Source: Pseudomonadota bacterium
GTDB lineage: Bacteria > Myxococcota > Myxococcia > Myxococcales > Myxococcaceae
DNA: 64,000 bases
Reading direction: 5' to 3'
Assembly: GCA_023423535.1 (NCBI GenBank)
Contig: JAFAFL010000034.1
Location: 1 to 64,000 of the forward strand
In this document: positions 8,364-16,900 of the stretch, piece by piece
Layout: each line of letters opens with the position of its first letter
How positions within the stretch are numbered: position 1 is the first letter of the stretch
Notes under the pieces: model-generated
Seen by the model: the letters and a program-made list of their open reading frames with translations, nothing else
Databases searched by the model: none
Told to the model about the DNA's origin: nothing
Translations under genes and position numbers: made by a program

Positions 8364-9356
8364 ATGGTGCAGCTGAGTCAGCGGATCGTTGCGCATCCGC
8401 GTTTTCAACAATTCATCACCAGCGTCATCCTCCTCGCGGCCGTGGTGGTGGGCGTGGAGACGTACCCCGGGCTGGTGAGCCGGCACGCGAGCACGTTGCA
8501 CCTGCTCGACCGGATCATCCTCGGCGTGTTCGTGGCCGAGATCGCGGTGAAGCTCGTCGCGCTCGGCAAGAGGCCGTGGCGCTTCTTCGCCGATCCCTGG
8601 AACTGCTTCGACTTCGTCGTGGTGGCGGCGTGCTTCATGCCGATCAACGCGGGCTACGTCACCGTGCTGCGGCTCGCGCGGCTGCTGCGGGTGCTCCGGC
8701 TCGTGCGCGCGGTGCCGAGGCTGCAGGTGCTGGTGGGCGCCCTCCTCCGCAGCATCCCGTCCATGGCCTACGTGGGCCTGCTCCTGCTGCTGCTCTTCTA
8801 CGCGTACGGCGTGGCGGCGACGTTCCTCTTCAGCGCCAACGATCCGGTGCACTTCGGGTCGCTGGAGATCTCCATCCTCTCGCTCTTCCGGGTGGTGACG
8901 CTCGAGGGCTGGACGGAGCTCATGTACATCCAGATGCGCGGCTGCGACGCGTACGGCTACGACGGGATGGCGCAGCTGTGCACGCAGCCGGTCGCGCAGC
9001 CCGGGCTGGCGGTGGCGTTCTTCGTCTCCTTCGTGCTGGTGGGCACGATGATCATCCTCAACCTGTTCATCGGCGTGATCATGAACGGGATGGAGGAGGC
9101 CCAGGCCGAACGCGAGGAGGAGGAGCGGCAGCGTCAGCGGGACTCGGGAGAGGCGCCGTCGCTGATCGACGAGCTGCACGAGGTGACCGGTCAGCTGGCC
9201 GCGCTGCAGAAGCGGCTGGGCGAGATCCAGCGCGCGCTGGCGAGGGAGCCGGAGGCGGTGCTGGCAAGGCAAGCCTCTGCTGCTGCCGCGGTGGCGTACG
9301 AGGCTTCGGGAGCGACTCAGGGCGCGCCGCCGTCGGTGCCTCCCGCTGCGGCCTGA
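8364..9356 (+). CDS. Voltage-gated cation channel, single-domain six-helix type
   Basis: 330 residues, one BacNav-like subunit that would form tetramers in the inner membrane. S1-S3 occupy about 15-95 with acidic E59 and D83 in place. S4 (about 101-117) carries five Arg at every third position (R103, R106, R109, R112, R115). S5 follows at 134-156. The pore helix ends in TLEGWTE (179-185), then a loop with Cys194 and Cys206, then S6 (216-240, NLFIGVIMNGM). A charged coiled coil (about 243-285) suits tetramer assembly. Canonical bacterial sodium channels have TLESW; here Gly follows the filter Glu and a second Glu sits four residues on, as acidic residues do in engineered calcium-selective CavAb. 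Start has GGAGG upstream. Confidence 0.92.
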   Translation: MVQLSQRIVAHPRFQQFITSVILLAAVVVGVETYPGLVSRHASTLHLLDRIILGVFVAEIAVKLVALGKRPWRFFADPWNCFDFVVVAACFMPINAGYVTVLRLARLLRVLRLVRAVPRLQVLVGALLRSIPSMAYVGLLLLLLFYAYGVAATFLFSANDPVHFGSLEISILSLFRVVTLEGWTELMYIQMRGCDAYGYDGMAQLCTQPVAQPGLAVAFFVSFVLVGTMIILNLFIGVIMNGMEEAQAEREEEERQRQRDSGEAPSLIDELHEVTGQLAALQKRLGEIQRALAREPEAVLARQASAAAAVAYEASGATQGAPPSVPPAAA

Positions 9357-9368
9357 TCCGGAACACGC

Positions 9369-9797
9369 ATGCTCGAGTCCGCCGACGACGGGACCTTTGA
9401 AGTCGCCACGCGCGGGCGCGGCACCGTGGACATCACCCGCGAGGTGCAGCGCGCGGTCGAGGCAGCCGGCGTGACCGATGGGCTGTGCCACGTGTTCGTG
9501 CACCACACGAGCGCCTCGCTGATCCTCTGCGAGAACGCCGACCCGGACGTGCGCAGGGATCTGGAGACCTTCTTCTCCAGGCTCGTGCGCGATGGGGATC
9601 CTCACTTCGTTCACGACGCCGAGGGGCCGGACGACATGCCCGCGCACGTGCGCACCGTCCTCACCGGATCGTCGGCGAGCATCCCGGTCCGCGGCGGGAG
9701 GCTCGGGCTGGGGACGTGGCAGGGCGTGTTCCTCTGGGAGCACCGGACGGCGCCGCACCGGAGGCGGGTGACGGTGACGGTGCTCCGAGCGGGATGA
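9369..9797 (+). CDS. yjbQ: YjbQ family protein (UPF0047)
   Basis: 142 residues, full family length. Signature segments are VFVHHTSASLILCENADPDV (near 44-63), EGPDDMPAHVR and GTWQGVFLWEHR, which contain the conserved His, Asn and Glu residues of the trimeric active-site cleft. Members have weak thiamine-phosphate synthase activity when overexpressed; their physiological role is unclear. It starts 12 bases after the channel gene, so the two may be co-transcribed, although no functional link is evident. Confidence 0.93.
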   Translation: MLESADDGTFEVATRGRGTVDITREVQRAVEAAGVTDGLCHVFVHHTSASLILCENADPDVRRDLETFFSRLVRDGDPHFVHDAEGPDDMPAHVRTVLTGSSASIPVRGGRLGLGTWQGVFLWEHRTAPHRRRVTVTVLRAG

Positions 9798-9826
9798 GCC
9801 CATAGATTGGGGAGAGGAGGCAGCCC

Positions 9827-10393
9827 ATGCGTCAACCTGGAGAGCGACCGGCCACCTACGAGGACCTCGTCGCGCTGCCGGAGAACATGGTCGGGCAGAT
9901 CATCGGTGGCGAGCTGATCGCGCATCCGCGGCCGGGTTCACGCCACGGCTACGCTTCGAGCCGCCTCGGCGCGATGACGGAGCTCTTTGCGTCAGGCTCG
10001 GGCGGTCCCGGCGGATGGTGGATCCTCGATGAGCCTGAGCTGTTGCTGTCCGGCGACACCTTGATCCCCGACCTCGCGGGCTGGCGCGAAGAACGGCTGC
10101 CGTCACTGCCCGACGTTCCGCGCTTCGAGCTCGCCCCCGACTGGGTGTGCGAGATCCTCTCCCCCTCGACCGCGCGGGTGGACCGGGTGCTGAAGCGCCA
10201 CGTGTACGCGCGCGAGGGCGTGCAGTTCCTCTGGTACGTCGATCCGGCAGCAAAGGTGCTCGAAGCGCTCCAACTGCGTGACGGGACGTGGCGGGACGTT
10301 GGCGCGTGGGGCGGTGATTCGCGCGTGCGCGCGGCGCCCTTCGAGGCAGTGGAGCTCGACCTCTCGCGGCTGTGGCTGCCGGAAGGGACCTGA
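9827..10393 (+). CDS. Uma2 family (DUF820) putative endonuclease
   Basis: 188 residues. TYEDLVALPENMVGQIIGGELI at the start, then TLIPDLAGW, DWVCEILSPSTARVDRVLKRHVYAREGVQFLWYVDP form the PD-(D/E)xK core of Uma2 proteins: Asp in PDLAGW, Glu in CEILSPST and Lys further on. Such proteins are abundant in cyanobacteria and myxobacteria; their cellular role is unknown. AGGAGG precedes the ATG. It is cytosolic by sequence. Confidence 0.9.
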   Translation: MRQPGERPATYEDLVALPENMVGQIIGGELIAHPRPGSRHGYASSRLGAMTELFASGSGGPGGWWILDEPELLLSGDTLIPDLAGWREERLPSLPDVPRFELAPDWVCEILSPSTARVDRVLKRHVYAREGVQFLWYVDPAAKVLEALQLRDGTWRDVGAWGGDSRVRAAPFEAVELDLSRLWLPEGT

Positions 10394-10420
10394 CGCTTCG
10401 TCTTCGTCTCTCGTGCCTGC

Positions 10421-11188
10421 TCAGCGCATCGAGAGCGGCGGACCCCACAGATCCAGGGTCAGCGCGAAGAAGGCGGGCAGGCCTTCCATGGCGTCACGCC
10501 TGCGCACGTCGGCCTGAGCGAGGCCGACCTCCGCGCCCACCGCGAAAAAGCGCGCCGGGATGAGACCCGTCAGGTGCACGCGCGGGAAGTACTGCAGGCG
10601 CAGGCTGCCGGTGCCGCTCGGGCCGCCGGTCCAGCCGATCGTCGGGCCGAGGTGAAGGCCTCGGTGAGGACGCAGCCACGCGGTGAGGGTAACGCGCCCG
10701 GTCGGTGTCTGTTCTTCATCTCGACCTCGACGTCGCGTCGCCAGCTCGCCCGCAATCGAGAGGTGGCCTCGGAGCACCGGAGGCACGAGCTCGAACGCGG
10801 CGAACGCCTGCACTCCGCTGGCTTCAATTGCACCGGGCTGCAGCTGCGTCCAACCGCGACCACCTGCGCGCACGCTGTAGCGCAGGCTCCTCCCCGCCGC
10901 GCAGCGTCCGGTGCACACGTCGTACGGCGAGAGGGCCGAGCCGCAGTCGCCGAGCGAGACCGTGCACTGCTGCCACGGCAGGCAGCCCATGTCGCTGGTG
11001 CAGTACGAGGGCTTCTTCGAGCCTCGACGGTCCGGCTCGTCGGGTTGGTCTGGCGGCTCGTCCGGCGGCGGCCTGCCGGGGTCTTCATACGGACCGGGAT
11101 CCTCGTTGTCAGGTGGGGCCGCAGACGCGGGCCCAGCGGCGAGAGTCGCCACGAGGAGCGCGCCCAGCAGCGAAGCTCGCGACGTCAC
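10421..11188 (-). CDS. Exported hypothetical protein, possible small beta-barrel
   Basis: 255 residues from a GTG that overlaps the stop of the glycosylase gene as GTGA. A Sec signal peptide ends near ASAAPP (residue 23). A Pro/Asp-rich linker (25-57) leads to a Cys-rich segment with six cysteines (63-96), then alternating hydrophobic strands such as AFAAFELVPPVLRG, GRVTLTAWLRP and FFALTLDLWGPP, which resemble the strands of an outer-membrane barrel. No family is recognised. Coupling to a DNA-repair gene looks positional rather than functional. Confidence 0.7.
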   Translation of the reverse strand: MTSRASLLGALLVATLAAGPASAAPPDNEDPGPYEDPGRPPPDEPPDQPDEPDRRGSKKPSYCTSDMGCLPWQQCTVSLGDCGSALSPYDVCTGRCAAGRSLRYSVRAGGRGWTQLQPGAIEASGVQAFAAFELVPPVLRGHLSIAGELATRRRGRDEEQTPTGRVTLTAWLRPHRGLHLGPTIGWTGGPSGTGSLRLQYFPRVHLTGLIPARFFAVGAEVGLAQADVRRRDAMEGLPAFFALTLDLWGPPLSMR

Positions 11189-11814
11189 CGCGCCTCCAGC
11201 ACGGACCTCATCGCCGGGTGCTCCGCCAGAAGCCCGAGCGCTCGCAGCAGCAGCGACTTGCCCGGCTCCATGCGGTGCCAGGTGGACGCGCCGGAGGGAT
11301 GCGGCAGGCAGATGCAGTCCATCTCGCGGCCGTGGTAGCGCAGCCGCGTCACCCGTCCGACGACCTCCACCAGCGGGCGCACCTCGCCGGTGACCTGCGC
11401 GATGGCGAGCGTCCCCACGGGGATGACGAGGTCCGGCTTGAGAATCGCGACCTCGCGTTCGAGGAACGGCTTGCAGCGCGCGATCTCCTCGGGGTCCGGC
11501 TTCCGATCGCCGCCGCCCTTCGCCTTGCCGGGAAAGCAGCGCGCCACCGCGGCCATGTAGATGCGCTCGCGGAACCGCTCCTCCTCGAGCCCCATCGCCT
11601 CCTGGAACCAGCGGAACATCGTCTTGCCCGCGGTCCACGCGAAGGGACGTCCGAACTTCCCCTCGTGCGGTCCCGGTGCCTGGCCGACGAGCAGCACCCG
11701 CGTGTCGATCGGCGGCCCGTGCACCACCGGCCCGATCATCCCCGGACAGGCGCGGCAGACATCGAGCTCCGCGTGCAGCGCGCGGAGCTTCGTGATCGTC
11801 GAGGGAGACGCCAA
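11185..11814 (-). CDS. Fe-S uracil-DNA glycosylase (family 4/5-like)
   Basis: 209 residues. VCRACPGM (Cys20, Cys23) plus Cys93 and Cys114 give the four cysteines expected for a 4Fe-4S cluster in thermophile-type glycosylases. GQAPGPHEGKFGRPFAW (near 44-60) is the motif-1 region and CLPHPSGAS the motif-2 region. The enzyme should excise uracil from DNA. The start is a TTG five bases after the fabH stop; no better start precedes the first cysteine pair. It is translationally coupled to fabH upstream and to the exported protein downstream. Confidence 0.88.
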   Translation of the reverse strand: MASPSTITKLRALHAELDVCRACPGMIGPVVHGPPIDTRVLLVGQAPGPHEGKFGRPFAWTAGKTMFRWFQEAMGLEEERFRERIYMAAVARCFPGKAKGGGDRKPDPEEIARCKPFLEREVAILKPDLVIPVGTLAIAQVTGEVRPLVEVVGRVTRLRYHGREMDCICLPHPSGASTWHRMEPGKSLLLRALGLLAEHPAMRSVLEAR

Positions 11815-11819
11815 CTCGC

Positions 11820-12815
11820 CTACCAGCGGATGAGCGCGGAGCCCCAGGTGAAGCCCGCGCCGAACGCGGCGAGCGCCACCAGGTCACCGCTCTTCACGCC
11901 GCGGACCTCGACCGCCTCCTCGAGGCAGAGCGGGATGCTCGCGGCGGTGGTGTTGCCGTACTTCTGGATGTTGTTGAAGACCTGGTCGTCGCGCAGCTCC
12001 AAAGAGCGCTGCACCATCTCGCTGATGCGCAGGTTCGCCTGGTGCGGGATGAGCACCTTGATGTCCCCCGGCGTGAGGCTGTTCTTCTGCAGCGCCTCGC
12101 GGATGACCTCCGGCATGCGGACGACGGCGTTCTTGAAGACCTTCTGCCCGTCCATCTTCGGGAAGTGACGGCCCTCGGCGAGCACCTGCTCGTCGATGCG
12201 CGGGTGCAGGCGCGACGCGGGAGCCTCACACCAGAGGTCCTTGCCGAAGCGGCCGTCCGCGTGGAGGTGCGTGGAGAGCACGCCGCGGCCCTCCTCCTCC
12301 GTCGCCTCGAGCAGCGCCACGCCGGCGCCGTCACCGAAGATCACCGCCACGTCGCGGCCGCGGGTGCTGACGTCGAGACCGGTGGAGTGCACTTCGGCGC
12401 CCACCAGCAGCACGCGCTTGTACTGTCCGCTCTTGATCCACGCGTCGGCGATGGAGAGGCCGTAGATGAAGCCCGAGCACTGGTTGCGGATGTCGAGCGC
12501 CGGCACGCCGGGGATGCCCAGCTTCGCCTGCAGGAACACCGCGTCGCCCGGGAAGTTGTAGTCCGGCGAGAGCGTCGCGTAGACGATCGCGTCGAGGTCC
12601 TTCGCCTCCCAGCCCGCCTTCGCCAGCGCCTTCTTCGTCGCCTCGTAGGCGAGGTCGGACGCGCCGGTGCCCTCGTCCACCCAGTGGCGCTCCTTGATGC
12701 CGGTGCGCTGCTGGATCCACTCGTCCGACGTCTCCATCAGCTTCGTGAGGTCGGCATTGGTGACGGTCCGCGGCGGGACGTGCGTGCCGAGGGCGACGAT
12801 GCGGGTGCGGGGCAT
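11820..12815 (-). CDS. fabH: 3-oxoacyl-ACP synthase III
   Basis: 331 residues with a complete KASIII triad: Cys113 in RNQCSGF, His258 in PHQAN and Asn288 in YGNTTAAS. It would condense an acyl-CoA primer with malonyl-ACP to begin fatty-acid synthesis. The ATG at 12815 has GGAGAG seven bases upstream, and MPRTRIVALGTHVPPR is the usual start. A short inverted repeat lies 117 bases upstream. It heads a three-gene run with the glycosylase and an exported protein. Contrast the second KASIII homologue at 30723, which has lost His and Asn. Confidence 0.95.
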   Translation of the reverse strand: MPRTRIVALGTHVPPRTVTNADLTKLMETSDEWIQQRTGIKERHWVDEGTGASDLAYEATKKALAKAGWEAKDLDAIVYATLSPDYNFPGDAVFLQAKLGIPGVPALDIRNQCSGFIYGLSIADAWIKSGQYKRVLLVGAEVHSTGLDVSTRGRDVAVIFGDGAGVALLEATEEEGRGVLSTHLHADGRFGKDLWCEAPASRLHPRIDEQVLAEGRHFPKMDGQKVFKNAVVRMPEVIREALQKNSLTPGDIKVLIPHQANLRISEMVQRSLELRDDQVFNNIQKYGNTTAASIPLCLEEAVEVRGVKSGDLVALAAFGAGFTWGSALIRW

Positions 12816-12931
12816 GGTGAGCTCTCCTGTAGTCGGTGGCGAAAGGCGGCGCAGCATGGACAGCCGCCCGCTCGACGTCCAGACCCAAGCCGCGCTGCAC
12901 GCCGCGCCTCTGTTTCAGAGGGAGAAAGCGC

Positions 12932-12943
12932 GACCGGACGGTC
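12932..12943. promoter_or_regulatory. Possible operator upstream of fabH
   Basis: GACCG-GA-CGGTC, a 5-2-5 inverted repeat, lies in the 158-base gap between the GNAT gene and fabH. Its position fits fabH regulation, but the repeat is short and I can name no regulator. Confidence 0.2.
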
Positions 12944-12973
12944 ACGCTTGGCGGGCGAGCGACCGCTTCGAAC

Positions 12974-13957
12974 TCACACCCAGAGCCCGCGCGGCAGGTG
13001 CGTCCAGGCCGCGGCGGTGACGTTCGCGTTCAGCGGCGCGAGCATCGGCAGTTCCCCCGAGCGGCGGACGCGGGTCATGCGGGTCATGCGTCCGCCCTCG
13101 CCATCGAGTCGCGGCGGTGCAGGGTCCTCCCACCTCACCACGCGCGCGAGTCCGGCCTCGTGCGCCACGGAGCAGGCGGCGTCGAGCAGCGTCGCGCGGT
13201 CGCTCTCGTCGTGGGCGGAGAGGTGCAGCACCATCAGCCGGCCGTTCTTGAAGTCGGCGGCCCAGAAGATCCGCGAGTCGTGCAAGGCCGCGCCGATGGC
13301 CGCGGGACGCCTTCCGCCGAGGATGCCCGCGTAGATGCGCTCGCGCTCGAGGTGCCAGTCGAGCTGCGCGGCGGAGGGCCAGACGAGGAAGGCTGCTTCC
13401 TCCGGCCGCTGCACGCTCCTCCACTCAGGCTCCAGCTCGGTCTCGGAGAAGAGGCGCACACCCGGTGACAACGCGGCGGCCGCGCGGGTTTCGATCACCC
13501 GGTCCCACGGCTCGCTCACCGCTTCGTAGCCCGCGCGCTCGTAGAGAGGCGCTCCCACATCGGAGAAGAGGATGCTCGTCTGCGCGCGGGGATCCTCCTC
13601 GCGAAGCCGCGAGACGAGCGCCCGCATCATCGCGCCCGCGTAGCCTCGTCCGCGAAGGGAGGGCTCGGTGAAGACGCTCGCGACGCCGTAGGTGTTGCCC
13701 TCCAGGCCGCGCGAGAAGCTGTCCATCCGGAAGGTCTCGCAGGACGCGAGCACGCGCGCGCCGGCCGCCTGCGACTCGCGCCAGAGCCAGGTGCGCATCT
13801 CGCGCCTGGCCCACAGGTGCGCCCGAAGCCGCGCCTCGCGCGATACGAACTGCGGCACCGTCAGCCGGGCGCCCCACTCCGCGTGGCAGAGCACGTCGCG
13901 CGCGGCCTTCTCTTCGTCATTCGCTTCGGTGAGCACGGGGGTGGACATGTTCGTCAC
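12974..13957 (-). CDS. GNAT family N-acetyltransferase (LYC1-like architecture)
   Basis: 327 residues from the GTG at 13957, which forms GTGA with the preceding stop; an ATG at 13948 is equally possible. The acetyl-CoA site is SVFTEPSLRGRGYAGAMM (about 94-111), with RGRGYA as the pyrophosphate loop, and LYERAGYE follows. The long C-terminal half (about 170-327) resembles the second domain of the yeast LYC1 type of acetyltransferase. The substrate is unknown. It is coupled to the DUF3857 lipoprotein gene. Confidence 0.82.
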   Translation of the reverse strand: MTNMSTPVLTEANDEEKAARDVLCHAEWGARLTVPQFVSREARLRAHLWARREMRTWLWRESQAAGARVLASCETFRMDSFSRGLEGNTYGVASVFTEPSLRGRGYAGAMMRALVSRLREEDPRAQTSILFSDVGAPLYERAGYEAVSEPWDRVIETRAAAALSPGVRLFSETELEPEWRSVQRPEEAAFLVWPSAAQLDWHLERERIYAGILGGRRPAAIGAALHDSRIFWAADFKNGRLMVLHLSAHDESDRATLLDAACSVAHEAGLARVVRWEDPAPPRLDGEGGRMTRMTRVRRSGELPMLAPLNANVTAAAWTHLPRGLWV

Positions 13958-16900
13958 CGCACCAGCAGGTCGCGCGACTGCACGAGATCCACCTGGCCGG
14001 CGAAGTGCGCGAGCTCCTCGTAACGGTTCGGCGGCACCCGGCCCATGCCCACGCGCAGGTCCTCCTCCACCATGAGCACCCTCCCCTCCTGCCGCTCCTT
14101 GCGCACGTAGGCGCCGAACGGCGAGTCCACGCGCAGCTCGCCCAACGGTCCGTCGAGGGTCCTGCCCTCGGGAAGCGTGAGCCGGATCTGCGTGGCGCTG
14201 CGTTCGGTGCCCTCGATGAACAGCGGCGTCTCGCGCTTGCCGAGCTGCACATAGCGCCGACCGAGGTTCGCGGGATAGGTCAACGCGCCGAGCACCAGTC
14301 GCTGTCCCTCCGCTCTGGCGAAGCCCGGTGCGCGGAAGCGGTAGCGCACCACCAGTGGCTTGCCCACTGCGTCCGCCAGCTCCAACTCCAACGAGGAGAG
14401 CTCCGCGCCGCCGAAGTAGCGGGCGAGAGCGCTCTGCAGCGCCTGCTGACGGCGGTCGGGCGGAAGCGCCTCGAGGCCCTGGGAGAGCTGCGCACCTTCG
14501 AAGCCGACGTACTGCTCGGTGCCGCCTCCCTGCAGCGTGCCGTCGGGCAAGAGCTCCAGCTCGAGCTTCACGAGCTTGCCGTCGGTCGTCTCCGCGGGCG
14601 GCGTCACCGTCTTCTCCAGCGGCCGGCCCGGTTCGGGGAAGAGCAACGCCTCCTGTCCCGCCGCCTGCTCCGGCAGCCGGCCATAGGGGCCGAAACGCAC
14701 AGCGGGGTCGAGCCACACGTGACGGCCCTCGGGCAGCTCCACGCGCAGCGCCACGTAGGGGAAGAGCGCTTCGTTGGGGAAACGGTAGGGCTGCGGATCG
14801 ACGTGCACCGTGCGGATCGCCGCCACGCGCGCCGGGATGCCCACCGCCTCGAGCGTCGCCTTCAGTGCCCACAACCTGCTGCCGCGTCCGCGCGCGATCG
14901 TCGCCGCCGCGGTGGCGGAGAGGCCGGCCTCGTCTCCTTGCACGTGCCCCATCACCGCCGCGTGAAGTGCGCGCACCGCGTCCTCGCCCTTCCGCTCGCC
15001 GACCGCGCGGCGCGCGAAGCTCTCCACCTCGAAGGTCCGCCGAGCCGCGGAGAGCACTGCGTCCGCGTAGGTGGTGATGAGGCCCTCGTTGCCCTGCGCG
15101 CCGCTGCCGGCCTGCAGCCACGGGAGGTACTCGTTTCCGGAGGGTGGCGACGAGGGCTCCGGGATGAACGGCGGCACGTGTCGATCCTCGTGGCGGAACA
15201 CGTTCTTGCCGCCCTCGAGCTTCGGCGGCGCGGCCTTCATGTTGTGCGCATCGACGACGAGCGGCACCTCCTTCGGCGAGACCACGACGTAGGTGGACCA
15301 GACGTTCGGCACGCCCGCGAGCTGGAAGTAGAAGGCCGGCGCGGTGAAACCCGGCTGCGCCGGCCCGCGCGGTCCGTGGCCCTCGAGGTACTCGTACTGC
15401 ACGAAGTCGCCGACCTCGACCGCGGGCATGCTGATCGTGTCCTTGCCCTCGATGTCCTCCGGCTCGAGCACCGTCCCGTCCGCCTTCACCGTGCGCAGCT
15501 GCAGCACCTGCGCGCCGGGAGGCAGGTGCACCTCGCCGATCTGCTGCACGCCGTCCTGGGTCAACGCGCGCTGGATGATGTGGATGCGATCCACGCGCGA
15601 GCCGTCCGCGAACGCCTCCACCACCGCCGCGTCGAGCACCAGCGCGCTCTGCGCGTCACCGGTCCCGGGCTGCTCCTGATAGCGCGCGATCGCCTGGGCG
15701 CCGTCCACCGCGTGCTCCTCGAGCAGCTCCTTCCCCGTGCGTGCGCGATGCACGCGGCGGCGCAGCGAGAGGTCTCCACCGGAGAGCGTGAGGGCCGCTT
15801 CGCGTGCACGCAGGGCCTCTTCGCGGCGACCGGCGAGTTCGTGCAGGTCGGCCGCGCGCACGAGCCACTCCGGATTCCGGGGCCAGTCGCGACGCGCCTC
15901 GCCGAGCTTCGCCAGCGCGTCGTCCCACCGCGCCGCCGAGGTGTAGAGCGAGAGCAGCACCGAGAGCCTGCCCAGAGATCGCTCACGGCCCCACAGGGCC
16001 TCCTGAAGCCGCGTCGCCTCCGAAATCCGGCCGCGCCACCGCGCGTGCTCAGCGGCCCGCGAGAGCCCCTGGGGGCACGGCTGCAGCGCCTTCACCCGCT
16101 CGTCCGCTTCGGCCACCGCGTCGCGACGCCGCGCGAGGTCGTAGAGCAGCGCACCCGCTTCGCAGAGTCCGGGCGTGGCCTTCACCGCCTCCTGCGCGTG
16201 CACCTCCGCCTGCGCGTCGAGCCCGAGCGCCAGATCCAGGCGCGCGCGCAGCAGCGAGATCTCGTGCGGGGGGACCTCACCTCCCGCGGCCGCCCGCGCA
16301 CGCTGCACGAGCTCCGCCGCCTCGCCCTGACGGCCGTCGTCGAGCGCGATGCGCGCGCGCTGCAGCAGGGCGCTCACGTGCCGGGGATCGCGCTCCAGCG
16401 CTGCCTCGAGATCGCGCGTGGACCTGCCGCGCGCCACGCGAACGCCGAGCTCACCGTCCGCCGCCCACAGCTCCGCCCTCAGCGCGAGCAGCGCGCCGGA
16501 GAGGGGCTGCCCCTGCTCCTTCTTGAAGTTGAAGAGCTCCTCCGCCAACCGACGCGCCCCGTCCGGATCGCGCGCCATGCCATCCGAGATCGCGACGAAG
16601 GCCGCCAGCGCCGGGCCGACCTCGCGGGTCAGCGCTCGGAACGTGTCCTCGGCACCGGTGCGGATGCCCAGCGCCTCGAGGCGCCCTTCGGGCAGCTCCA
16701 CCGCGTCCTTTGCCCAGACGGCCGGAGCACCCTCCGCGGGAGCGATGCGGATTCCCGAGGCGTCTGCGTTCGCCGGCGTGAGGTACACGTCCAGCCCGCT
16801 GCCGAGCTCATCGCGCGCGAGCACGAGCATCACCCGATGCCGGCCCTCGCTGAGCCGCACCACCGCCGCCGCGAGGTTCGACATCGCCCGGGTCCAGCGC

